From Sesamum alatum (lineage: Eukaryota > Streptophyta > Magnoliopsida > Lamiales > Pedaliaceae): a DNA stretch of 64,000 nt. Made by a program: the position numbers and the translations under genes. Under the pieces are notes generated by a model that saw nothing but the letters and a program-made list of their open reading frames with translations, ran no database searches and was not told the origin of the DNA. Shown here in pieces: positions 24,894 through 36,245 of the stretch (the first letter of the stretch is position 1; the number at the start of each line of letters is the position of its first letter). The stretch lies in NCBI GenBank assembly GCA_034509735.1, contig JACGWO010000005.1:38966479-39030478 (forward strand), given 5' to 3'.

Positions 24894-25610
24894 AGATGCA
24901 CAATGGGTTGGATTCGGCCAACCCGGCTCAAGACCAGATCAACTGAATGAAAAGATGGATTGGTCCAGACCAGGTCCGTTTGAGATTGGGCTAGTCCCAG
25001 GGTCCTAAGTATCAATACCTAGGACTAGACCAGCCCAGTGGCCCAAGACCACTTGGTTCTGGATTGGACTTGGGTCGGGCTTGTTGGACAATTTTTTTAT
25101 TTTAATAATGCATGTCATATTATTTTTATTTTCTTCTTGTAAGTTGATTATTCTAATAGGTTTTTTATACGTTTGAAACTCTAAATTTTTATTTTTTTCA
25201 AAGTTTATTTTAAATCTTTTTTGGATTTGTTATTATCTAAGTTTATTAGTCAAATTATTATTTAAGTTTACTATATAGTCTTAACTATTTTTTTATAGTC
25301 CTAAATTTTTGTGTGATTTAATTTTTCACTTTTTTATTTCATAGACAATCATAAATTTAAATAATTAATCAAAAGAACACCTCAAATTCATAAATAAATA
25401 ATAAAACAGGCACATCGGGGCCTGGTCCGAGCTTCAATCAGGTCGGTCCATGAGCTAGCCCTGAGTTTAAAGATGAATCCAATTGGAGCCCAATTAAGGC
25501 TCAAGACCACACCAGAACCGGTTATGAACAGTAGCGGCCCAGTCCTAAGTCGGACTTTTTCGGACTGATCCGTGCCGATCCTGATTGACCGTCCCACTGT
25601 GCACCTTTGA
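24894..25610. mobile_element. hAT-like non-autonomous relic
   Basis: The left end has TGCACAATGGGTTGG. The right end has GTCCCACTGTGCACC, which is roughly complementary. Both ends are followed inward by GC-rich, GGTCCGG/CCAGGTC-type subterminal repeats, and the centre is AT-rich. This architecture fits hAT-type non-autonomous elements. The target-site duplication is not clear, so the class is tentative. It ends just upstream of the PDF1A promoter. Confidence 0.35.
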
Positions 25611-25639
25611 GCGACAAGTGTGAAAAGATTTTAAAATTT

Positions 25640-25798
25640 AAGAATTGAGCCCAAAGCTGAAACCCAATTGGATTCCAATTAGCCCATAGAAATTGGGCAG
25701 TCCAATATTAAAAGCCCAGATTTGAAAGCTCAAAATTCCAAATTATATCTCCAATCCATCAACAAAAAAGTTAAAATCATCAAGAGGTGCTGCTAACA
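25640..25798 (+). promoter_or_regulatory. PDF1A promoter with GCCCA-type elements
   Basis: Several GCCCA/TGGGC motifs occur close together: GAGCCCAAAG near 25648, TTAGCCCATAG near 25680, ATTGGGCAG near 25693 and AAAGCCCAG near 25712, along with CCAAT motifs. Such site-II-like motifs are common upstream of plant genes for organelle biogenesis, which fits PDF1A. No strong TATA box is seen. Confidence 0.4.
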
Positions 25799-28648
25799 AT
25801 GGAAAGCATTCACAGACTCACTCACCGCTTATTTCCCTTAACCTTCACCCACAAGTGCTTAAAACCCATTTCAAGAACACCTCTCCTGATCCGACCCGTG
25901 AGCGGGCCTCAACAACCCGTGTCCAGACCCATATTTATAGCGCCCAGAAGAAATCCCAGCTCCGGTTTAGCTACCCGGGCGGGTTGGTTTCTGGGCATGG
26001 GTGAGAAAAAGAATGCGTTGCCGGACATTGTAAAAGCCGGCGACCCAGTTCTTCACGAACCAGCTCAGGAGGTGGGACCCGAAGAAATCGGTTCGGAGCG
26101 GATCCAGAATATTATAGATGATATGGTGAAGGTCATGAGGAAGGCACCTGGAGTTGGGCTTGCCGCCCCTCAAATTGGAATCCCCTTGAGGGTTAGTGTT
26201 GTAATGCCCATCTTTGCTTCGTTTATAAATTCTCGTTTATACGTTTTCTAAATAATGAAATTTAAAAATTTAAATAAGAATACAACTAACCTACATTTTA
26301 TTAATGACCTAAGAAATGTAATTTTGAAATGTTAAATTAATTATAAATTTATAATATATATTGTTGGATATTTTCATATATTTAATTTTTTTAATAAATA
26401 CTTATTATTTGGTAAAATGCATATACTTGTAGTAATATTGGTAAAATGTGTATAAAGATGTTAATAACTTTATATTATATTTAATAAAATATTTAAAAAG
26501 TTATTTTTTTAATTATATTTTTTATATTTTGGTAACACAAATTTAAATGTTTTATATTGGTATTCATTTTATTTAATATATTCAAAATAATATATAATTT
26601 TGTGAGTGTAAATCTTGCATCTGTAATTTTATTAAAAGTTATAATATTCCCAGTCTATTGAGAATAGTTAAAACCCTTATTCCCATATAATAGTCGGTTT
26701 AACACTTTTAGTCCTCCATTTTACAATTTTTAAAATAGTTCTAAAATTGGGAAAATTTGATTAGTCATCTAATTACGGAATTAATGAAATGTCTCCAAAT
26801 TAGGAAAACTTGACATGTTTAGTCACGTTTCCAAGTTTCCGTCGAAAAATAGACGGCAAGGACACGTGCAAATTACAATGCGTGCGTTCGTTGGCTTGGC
26901 TTCTCACACAACTGATGGACACGCGCATTGCACGTATCCTTGTCGTTTATTTTTTTGACGGAATCTTGGACATGAGTCTAAATGGGTCGAGTTTTTTCAA
27001 TTTTAGGACCATTTTGAAAATCTCATAAACAGAGTACTAAAAAGTATTAAACCTCTATCCCACGAAATTAAAGTGTAATTTCACCAAACATATATTTAGA
27101 TATATGTGTATGTGTGTGATTTCTAGTGTTGTGTCAATTCCAATGGTTAAAAATAGCTCAAAGATTTCCCTATGTGGAAATTCTAGTTCTTGTCCCAATA
27201 CTGATCTTAATTGTATTTGTTGATGTGGTAGAAGAAGTATCTCTGTTTTCATTTGCTGTGTTTAGCTTTTGTCATTGTAAATAGATAATTGTTTTGGAAG
27301 ATACAAAAGAGTACATAAGCTATGCACCAAAGCAAGAGACTACAGCACAAGACCGGCGCCCTTTTGATCTTTTGGTATGTAATTATCGAAATTAATACTA
27401 TGATGATACAGTTACGGAACTTTGTTGTATGGTGAAGTTTGTGCTCTTCCACTGCAGGTTGTGATCAATCCCAAGCTGAAAAAGAAGGGCGACAAAACGG
27501 CATTCTTTTTTGAAGGGTGTTTGAGGTAAGATATGCAGAACTACTAATGCTACAATCTTTTACGTTGAATCCTTTTAATGCTGCTGCGAAAATAAGGCTT
27601 ATTTATGTATTTAATTAAAAAAAATAACAAAAATAATAATAAATTTAATTTTATAACAAATATCGGAGTGCGACTTGCCCTATATTTGTTATAAAATTAA
27701 ATTTATTATTATTTTTGTTTTTTTTTTGAATTAAATTAATAAATAAGCCGCAAAAATAAACATGGCAACTACAGAATTCATAGTGTATATCAAAAGTTTC
27801 ATAATTTAAGAGAGGAGATTGTAGATATGAATGTCACGCCTGTTTGTTTATGTTTTTCATTTTTCAGTGTCAAATGTGTGTTTTCGATTTTGTATAGGTG
27901 TGTGAAAATGAGTATATGTTTGGATTAGTTAATGAGATTGTGTTTTATATTGAACTGTGATGTCAAATCAATATTTCCAATGAGAATACGTAGCAACAAA
28001 CATTTTTTCTCGTACATTGTTACATACGGTATAAGTAAAAAGAGTAGTGATTGCAATTTATAATTTGTGAAAGAGAAAGATTTTAGTGTTTCCAATATTC
28101 GTATAATTTTTGCGCCGTCCCTTGTTTTAGTTTACTGGGGAGAGAGCTTGAACACCAAATTCTTGGTCGAGACAGCAGACGTACTATTAGGCAGTTGTAA
28201 GAAATGTTTAGGCAGAAGCAAGTCATGGTCATATAGCATCTGTAGCATTAAGACACCCCTTTGTTGAGAAGGACAGGACTAGTCGGGACATAATCCTCAG
28301 ACCAAAATGTCGAAAAACTCTATGTTGCAACATAGAGGACTATATAGGTCCTTTTCTATCTTGTCTATACCTGCTAAATATGATTTATCCATTTGTTGCA
28401 GTGTTGATGGGTTCAGAGCAGTTGTTGAACGACACTTAGAGGTCGAGGTTACAGGTTTGGACCGAAATGGCCAAGCAATCAAAGTCGACGCTTCAGGTTG
28501 GCAAGCTCGGATCTTTCAGCATGAATGTGATCATCTAGACGGGACACTCTATGTCGACAAGATGGTCCCAAGAACGTTCCGCACTGTAAATAATTTGGAT
28601 TTACCTCTAGCTCTAGGTTGTCCCAAACTGGGTGTTAGACAGAGTTAG
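25799..28648 (+). CDS. PDF1A: peptide deformylase 1A, organellar
   Basis: Four exons: 25799-26191, 27285-27374, 27458-27525 and 28402-28648, with GT-AG introns in matching phases, giving 265 residues. I start at ATG 25799 ([10 protein letters not shown]). The first 75 or so residues are Arg/Ser/Pro-rich, a mitochondrial (possibly dual) targeting sequence. The three deformylase motifs are all intact: GVGLAAPQ (118-125), EGCLS (180-184) and HECDH (224-228). Cys182, His224 and His228 bind the metal and Glu225 is the catalytic base. The enzyme removes the formyl group from the N-terminal Met of organelle-made proteins. It matches Arabidopsis At1g15390. Intron 3 holds a strong palindrome. Confidence 0.95.
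27596..27745. repeat. long near-perfect palindrome in PDF1A intron 3
   Basis: The left arm AATAACAAAAATAATAATAA, followed by ATTTAATTTTATAACAAATAT, is repeated in reverse complement on the right. The loop is about CGGAGTGCGACTTGCCCT. The outer arms (GCTTATTTATG... and ...AATAAATAAGC) also pair. The transcribed intron would fold into a stem of more than 50 bp. It resembles the core of a MITE, but I cannot define termini. Confidence 0.65.
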
Positions 28649-28830
28649 CAGATTCGCATAGAAAACTCGTATAGATTGAGCTGGAAATTCTTTTTTGTAG
28701 AATATAATGATGTTTCATTAGAATTGGTAGAAAACATTGAGGTTGAGTTATGATGGTTTTGGTTCATTCTTTTCTTGACATAGGATATTCATCCTGTTCC
28801 TCTGACGTAGGATATTCATCCGTTTTTCGC

Positions 28831-31800
28831 TTAAAACACAGCGTAATCGTCTCTCCTCCAGCCCGTTGAGTTGGACTTGACTCTGTATCGAATGATAATC
28901 TCACCAGACGAAATGCAGGACGGGGGATATACCAGACCGGCGCTTGTGCCGTATGCTTTCCAGCAGAACGACTTTGCTGCAATTCCAGAAGACGGTGTGA
29001 GGTCAATATTTTCCAGGTAGAGTCTTTTGCATGGATAGCTATCACTGCACGCAAATGTCATAGCTTCCTCTGTTGCTGAAGTCCCTCTGATGTTGCGGAA
29101 GTATACACTGTCGATCCCAACTGCTGAAGTCTGCATTGCAAGATAAAACACGGTTACGTATAGGCAAAGAATTGGCCGAAAAGGACAGGACCAGTCGGGC
29201 ATAGCAGACAGCGTTGCAAGAACAAGACAGCAAGATCAAATGCAAGAAAACACAGGTTTGGTACCTGGTTTCCACACGGCTCGGGGGAGTCACAGTAATA
29301 CTGATCTATTACAACAGGATTCGAGACATTTTGCATCCATATGTTCTCAAATGTAATGTTCCTGGCAAAACCACTGCCTCCCTGTCAGTTAGAGAGAGAG
29401 AAACAATGTGGGAATTTTGATGTCATTAAGAAGATACAAATCCATGCAACTTCTGCTGGCAGTATGTTGGAGCTCAGACAACCTGCGATTACCTGCCATG
29501 TTTTGATCCTCACACCGTTCTTCGTACCAAACAGAAATGCTCTGCTAACAATAACATCCTGCACCGAAGCAGATGAGTTGTGTTTTCCCAAACTCCCAAT
29601 ACTGTCAAGACAACCATTATTAGCTACCAATTTGCAAGAGGATGATGGTTCAAGGTGGGGAGGAAAACTGTCTTACCTTATACCGTGGCCTGGTCCACAG
29701 ACAACATTTTTTACACGTATCCGAGAAGAATTACTCACTATGGATATGCAGTCATCTCCTGCCACACGCCCAACAGAAAAGTAGAGTTATTGTTATAGTT
29801 CAAACTACCTTTATACATCTTCACACGCCAATGCATATCATAACAGAAATACAGTTGTTGCTCAAATGTTCATGTGAGGTATCTAAATATCCAAAGACTA
29901 ACAGACCTGTGGCTATAATGATATGCTTGAGCTCAACACGTGTCGATGCACTTATGTGCATTCCGTCCGTGTTAGGGCTATCAGCGGGTGCCATAAGCGT
30001 GACATGGGAAGCAGCAACACGAGCACAGTGGCTAAACGCCATATGCGTTTGTTGACTGTTAAACAAAGTAATATTCCGTATTTTCAAGTTCTTGCATCTG
30101 TGGAAAGTAACAGCCTGCATTGTAATGATCTTCAATGATCAGGAAAACCAAAATGCAGTAATGTTCAACAATTTGCATAAAAGCAATAACTAGAACTAAC
30201 CGTTGGAGCGCCCGTGCAAGGCTGCCAAAGAAAGTTTCGAATCAGTATCAGAACCATCTCGTTTTCCAGAACATAAAACGACTATTTTCAGTGTATAGAT
30301 TATTACATTTGTGTCGTTGTTCTTGCATGATCGGGACCACCATTCCTGGCCCGCCCCGTCAATCAGTCCACCCCCTTCTATTTTCAGGTGTTTCACCTGA
30401 TGAAAATAGAGCCATTTGTGTATGTTCAGGCCGTCCCACGCCTCAGGATCTCGTGGCGCAGAAATAAAACCAGAAACCTTCAAGTATTGCAAGACTTGAA
30501 GTTAATCTTAATTACATTTTGAAGGACTAGAAAGTATTGAGAAAAGGGAATCAAGATCTTACCCTCAAGGTCACCTTTGATCGGCATGGACCAGCGAAAT
30601 CAGTTGGTCGGACAAGATAAAACTTACCCGCAGGAATTACAATTCTGGCTCGTGAAGGTAAAGAACAGGCGACCTTCCAAACATCTTGAAAACTCTGATG
30701 ATATCAAACGACTATCGGATTAAGAGAAGAAATTCTTGAATGGAGCATTAGTGCTGCTGTTTTTATTGAAAAGTTCATCAAAATGCTCTCTTCTATGGCA
30801 TCATCAAGACTAAAATGAATCTTTCAGAGTCTTAGACAACAAGAAACTCATGGAAAAGTATCAAAGGAAGCCAAGATAGGCGAGCAATACGAGAAAAAAG
30901 ACCTTATTTGTACTCGAACTCTACTAATTAAACAAATCTTCCTGAAGGGTGTAAGTCCTTCTTGGATCATTTCAATGCAACAATAGAATCACAGTCTCAT
31001 AAACAACGATAAAACTTGAAAGATAACGCTTCCTTTTAAGCTCTCGTCTTACAAGATTCAACCATTTCTTCCCACAGAATTGTCCCAAAACTTCCATAAA
31101 AGCTTAGAAATCAAGGTAGCTCTTCTCTTTGCACTCGCACAATCACAATGACGGCGCATTTAAAACTGATCCAATGTTATACTTGGGATCAATGTGTAGA
31201 ATTTGGATCATTTCACCTTTGCTTACTTAGAAAATTATCTTGTACAAGATCACATAACCATATTCAAAACACAACAGAATGTTTTCAAGACATTGCATCA
31301 TCAAGAGTGAAAAACACATCAGAACAAGAGAAAAACAGGTTTACAAGAAAATAACAAGCAAAACAGATGACAGAAATTAAATGCTAACTACAAATTAAAG
31401 GTATTAAAGTAGAGCTATCACTTCAACTACATTACAAATTTCAGCAAGAATTCTTAACTCCATTCTCCAATCATACATGTATATTTGTTTGAGATAGTTA
31501 CATTTACACCTCATGATTTATGATCCGTTTATACAAAACAGCACTGCTCTTGGATAATTTGCGTGGATAATACACTCTAATTGCTTTTTGAAAAATTACA
31601 CGTGCACCCAAAAGATGTCAACATAGTTACACAAACTAACCGGCTCTCACCGGTGGTTTTTGTAATCATACAAAAGACAACCGTGATTTGTGTAAAGCTG
31701 CATACATTTTACCTTGGTGTCGTCAGTGAATCCATCTCCTTTAGCTCCAAAGTCATCAATGCTAAGAACTACAGCTCTTGACCAGCTGGTGGAAGTGTTG

Positions 31801-31967
31801 GTGTAGAGCCCATTTCTGGTGAGTGGGAGCTCAATAAATGGGCTAAACCCATTTTCATTGACAGTAAACCCATTTACGGTGGCGGTATTCAAGAGCAAAT
31901 TGTAAATGCTACTGTACAGTATGTGAAGAAAAGAACATTTCAGAGAATATGAAGAAGAAGATCTCAT
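28831..31967 (-). CDS. polygalacturonase (glycoside hydrolase family 28)
   Basis: Nine exons on the minus strand: 31967-31713, 30694-30563, 30477-30307, 30221-30201, 30114-29907, 29758-29677, 29601-29493, 29381-29265 and 29130-28831. All have GT-AG introns and consistent phases; the product has 464 residues. It hydrolyses alpha-1,4-galacturonan in pectin, in the cell wall. The four GH28 motifs are intact: NTD (241-243), GDD (263-265), GHG (286-288) and RIK (321-323). The N-terminus is moderately hydrophobic, with a weak signal peptide. Exon 4 is a 21-base microexon encoding PCTGAPT. It is likely the counterpart of Arabidopsis At1g80170. Intron 1 contains a decayed foldback repeat at about 31490-31695. 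It converges on PDF1A. Confidence 0.95.
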
Positions 31968-32268
31968 TTTCTGGCTAAGTAACTTAAGACTGTGAAGGGG
32001 AAGAGTAGACTTCTTTTGTTCTGACTTTAAAGTTACAACTAAAGTACTCAGCTTCTTCTATGCAGTTTCTTGAGTTCTAATCTTTGACTTTGTCCTCAAA
32101 CTTTATTTTATTCTTTTTCCCAATCTAGTTCCTTCTTTTTATTACATGTCATGTTGCGTGAATATAATAAATTATTTTTCATGTTTTATAATAATTTAAA
32201 ACAAAATATATAAATAAAAAATCACATACAAAAAAAAGAAGAAGAAAGAAACAAAAAAAATCAACTTA
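31968..32268 (-). promoter_or_regulatory. upstream region of the polygalacturonase gene
   Basis: Only about 300 bp separate the ATG from the first transposon upstream (32269). The stretch contains a TTTGACTTTG W-box-like motif near 32083-32092 on the plus strand and A/T-rich sequence, but no convincing TATA box. Confidence 0.3.
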
Positions 32269-32849
32269 GGCCCCGTTTACTTTGAGGACCGTATTAAATG
32301 AGTGATAGGATTATCTTAAATTAAATGAATAATTAAAAAGTCTTGTATAAATTATAAGCTATTTACTTAAACAAGAATGGTTGTATTATTCTTATAAATA
32401 AGTTACACCACCTCCTTTGGTGGTATTGTTTAGGGATAATTATATTTACACCCCCTGACCTATAGTCTATTTATACAAAGCATTCCTGTCTTTTTCATAA
32501 TTACAGAAACCACTCTTGATAGCCAAAAGATAGGGGTAGTTTGTGTAATAATGTCGATAATTTACAGGGGTGTAAGTGTAATTTTTTAAAAAAATAGGGG
32601 TGGTTTGTGTAAATGATGCTTACATTCTAGTGGGTGTATGTATAATTATTCAAAAGGCAAGAATAGTTTGTGTAAACAGACCATAGGTTAGGGGGTGTAA
32701 ATGTAATTATCCCTATTATTTATGCAACCGAAACAGTAAAATAGTATAAGGCTTTGATGTTATACCGGACCCTCATACAACAAAGTAAACATTGTATCAA
32801 CCTATATTAATTTTTTTATTCAAACTAATACACCAAAGTAAACGAGGCC
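32269..32849. mobile_element. Tourist-type (PIF/Harbinger) MITE
   Basis: The left end is GGCCCCGTTTACTTTG and the right end CAAAGTAAACGAGGCC, a near-perfect inverted repeat. Both sides carry the 3-bp duplication TTA (32266-32268 and 32850-32852), the hallmark of this superfamily. There is no transposase. A separate foldback element sits inside it at 32433-32713. Confidence 0.8.
32433..32713. mobile_element. foldback element nested in the Tourist MITE
   Basis: The left arm starts GGGATAATTATATTTACACC. The right arm ends GGTGTAAATGTAATTATCCC. The arms continue with GACCTATAGTCTATTTATAC and its complement. Related copies: 44799-45079 (well kept) and worn ones at about 31490-31695 and 41805-42030. 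It is flanked by TA on both sides, possibly a TA target duplication. Confidence 0.7.
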
Positions 32850-32889
32850 TTAAAGTATCATAAATACAACAGAAAAATTAGTGTGGTGG

Positions 32890-33320
32890 TGCTAAAATGA
32901 ATACTGTTCGTTGTCTTAATAATGATCAATACCCCCTAATTTTAACAGTCGTCTAACAACTAACTCAATCCGTTAATATCCGTTAGGTTTTCATCCTTTT
33001 TTGTGGTGAACTAACTGAAATGCCCTCATAAGCTATAAATTAAAAATTTACTTATATTTTAAGATTTTTATGAAATTTGAATATGGATTAAGTGGACATT
33101 TTTTTCAATTTCTCAAACTTTTTTCATCCATCTCATCCGATTTGTTTACAAATTTTCAATTGTTTATTAAAAAAAGAAAAAGTTACAGTAAAAGTATTTC
33201 GGAGCTCCATCAAAGAACACATAATTTCATCCGCATCAGTGAAGTATTTGTAATTATTTAAATAATAAAAAATAATTATAATTATACCAAATTTTATGAG
33301 AGCTCGTTGTAATTTACCTT
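32890..33320. repeat. worn foldback element
   Basis: A family member of 41303-41729. It has AACAGTCGTCTAACAACTAAC on the left and GTATTTGTAATTATTTAAAT, then ATAATTATACCAAATTTTATG, on the right. The middle contains the family's GTGGTGAACTAACTGAAATG. Ends approximate. Confidence 0.45.
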
Positions 33321-33553
33321 TTTTAACGAGTTATAAGTGAGAAAGCCCAATAACTACTTTAAATATTAATCCAGTTGCGTTTTAGCTTAGACCAATAGTT
33401 GAGGTTAGGCCCAATTCTCCTTACCCAAACTTGGACCTTCAAATTGGGCTTGGGGAGCCGACGGTTAGTTGCTCTTCCAGAGTGATAAAAAACGAGAAAA
33501 ATGATAGTTCCAATCGAATTTGATCATATTCAATTAAATTTTTTTGTTAAGTA

Positions 33554-33733
33554 CTTGTCGTCATGGCATGACGTTATAGCATATAATAAATAATTTTTAT
33601 GTTTAAAATATTAAATAAATTAATTATCTTATCACTTGAAAGATATTTTTAAAATCATGAAAAATTAGTGCATCAATCTCAAAATCTTTACTTTATATTT
33701 ATAACATTTTTTTTCCTTTTATAGTAATATAGA
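33554..33733 (-). mobile_element. very short non-autonomous Helitron
   Basis: Read on the minus strand it starts A|TCTATATTACTATAAAAGG at 33733. It ends with the hairpin CGTCATGCCATGACG followed by ACAAG|T (CAAG at 33557-33554). It is 180 bp long, almost the same length as the copy at 6845-7027, and has an A/T insertion site. The last four bases deviate from CTRR at one position. Confidence 0.55.
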
Positions 33734-33734
33734 T

Positions 33735-34960
33735 TATACTAATTATATGATTGATGTACATTTTTATTACCGATGTCCGATGAAATCCTTGAATGTATTT
33801 TGCAATATTAAGTAATTTTTTTTAGAATAAAACTTGTAAATTAATCAAATAAGGTATTAATAAATTACAATATTGAATTTACCCCATTGTGCTTTTCGAC
33901 CAAAAGAATATTTTGCAGGTTTTCAGTATTTTAATTAATTATGAAAATGAATTTAGGCAGATTTAATAATTTTTTATACATAAAAAAATGTCACATGACG
34001 TGTTTAATTGATTGATGTCCCATTGTCCCTAGGTTTCACCACATGCATGTTGTGTTTAATTGATTGATGTCCCATTGTTCAAAAATACCCTTCAACCAAT
34101 AAGATAACTAACTTATTTAATTTTTAAATTTTATATTAATTGATAGATTAGTTTTTTTTCATTCTTTCTTTGTTCTTTTTTAATATGATATATTGATTTA
34201 TTTTTTCCTCTGATTTATAATAATACATTTTAAAGCGCAAAAAAATAAGTATTATATGCACGCAAGAATGACGTGCACAACGGCTAATATCTAATAAACA
34301 AAAGCACCCTCACAATTTTGTTGTATTTCATCTTTACCTTTTATATATTTGGCGTTTTTTCTCCTAAAGAAAAAAAATTCATTTATACGATTTTAAATTC
34401 GAATAGTTTTTTCAGTCATTATTACATTTATGAAGCGCTAATTATACCGAATACTCTAACCTCTTGGATCTCTCATTGCACTCCACATACACACTGCATG
34501 CATAAAACTACACCATCCATATATTTAAGAAAAAATTGCATACATGACATGTATAGTAGCATTGTATCATCATAAAAAATTTAAATTAATGATTGATGAA
34601 ATTATGGCCAAATCCAATTTAAATAAAAAAATATGTATCTTAAGGAATGTATATATATATATATATCATACACGTGTGTGGTTGATGCATACATATGCAT
34701 CATGTGGCCATGGCATCACATAAGGCTAACATAGAACTAGACACATGCATGTTGAATGTATGAACATAGAATGATGATGGACCACATGATCATCGAAGCT
34801 ATAATTTGAGCCGCCTATAGCATGTCATAAAGATTAAAATATAAATGAGTTTCCACTACTAAGCCTCATGATTTAATGAGGTTGGTGAACACATATCAAT
34901 CCATAAACCATTCACATTAATGCCCCTCCATCACAAAGTACCATGGGCCTTTTTTTTTTT
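33735..34960. other. gene-free spacer with a Helitron 3' end
   Basis: A 27-bp direct repeat GTGTTTAATTGATTGATGTC... lies at 34000-34026 and 34052-34078. TATGCACGCAAGAATGACG, then TGCACAACGGCTAA|T, ending at 34287, is a plus-strand Helitron 3' terminus (hairpin plus CTAA). Its 5' end is not found. AT dinucleotides lie at 34648-34663 and poly-T at 34950-34966. No gene. Confidence 0.45.
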
Positions 34961-36245
34961 TTTTTTGCTATACTATTGCCATTAAATCGATTTTGGTTCA
35001 TAAGTTTTTTGAAATACCATTTTGGTCCATAATTTTTATAAATTATTATATTTTCTGTCAAATTATTAAAATTAGCATTAAAATTAACAAAAGTTAGAAA
35101 ACACGATTGTGTTGCTCACTGACTTGTTAGCAGTTTTTGCACGACCTGACCGTGTTCCAGAGTTTACATAGTTGTGTTGTTTTGGAGAAGGGTTGGGTGC
35201 TCTTTCCACTATCTACCATCTATAAATGAGGGCATACGTTTTTTCTTTTTTGTATTTTTTGTCCATTTTGGTGTGTTTTTGTTGAAAAAAAATATAAAAA
35301 TGAGTGCAACTTCTTCCGGCATGTCTACAAAATCATCAAATTAAGAGATAATCAAAATATCCCAAATTCGAACCATAGTTTTTTTTTTTTTTTTTTGAAA
35401 AAGTCCAAAAGCCGACCACTATATTTTCACAAAAAATGCATTAATCTAATTTTTTTAAAGGACGAGAGCTTGCCGTAATCTGGAGTGAAATCTAGAGCAC
35501 GCTCACTCCTCCTCGCTGCTATCCTCGCACAATTTCGCACTGGTGCCTCATCAAAAAAATCCAATTAATCTACCAAACAAGGCTGCCCAAGTAGACTTCG
35601 AGTGTTTAATGTTTGTTGGTGCAATTTTTTAGTAGAAATAGAGGAGTTTGTGGGTGGGAAGTGAAGATTAGAGAATAAAAGTGCAGGGGGGAAATGGATT
35701 AAATGAAGAAGACTCGTTCGGTGTTGGTCAGGACGAAAACTTCTCCTCGAACTCCCCAATTTCGGGGTCATCGTTCCCAACTCCAATGGTCCACTATCAT
35801 CAGCCACCTCATCCTTTCTCACGAAGATATTCACCAACAGTCCAACAGAGCCTTTTCTCTTCCAGTCCAATACAAGACCATCCTCTACAGAACGTAGTAG
35901 ACCATCTCCATCCCAATCCAATGCTTCAGCTACCTGTCACAGTCCGAATCAGAAATCACCTAATCCCACTAGGGCCCAACAATTTCCTAGTACAACCATT
36001 TCATACCACCCCTCACATGTTCGTTGGGCCACATTTCGCCAACAACTTAGTGATAGATATCGAGCAGGAACGTGAAGGATTTGCGAGAGAACGCGAGACA
36101 CAATACAAATTGCACCTCCATCCTCTAGGAAGAGACCATCAGTTACATCCTCAGAACAATCTAGTGGGAAACGCCCATATGAACCATCTGGAGCAGAACG
36201 TTTATGCCCCACAGGTTCAGATTGCTACTCACTCCATTCCCTACA

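Noticed and set aside
29341..30055. Plus-strand frames of 137-147 codons across the polygalacturonase
   Set aside because: They are antisense to verified GH28 exons and cross their splice sites.
34000..34078. CRISPR-like or regulatory meaning for the 27-bp direct repeat
   Set aside because: Only two units in a plant spacer; a simple local duplication explains it.
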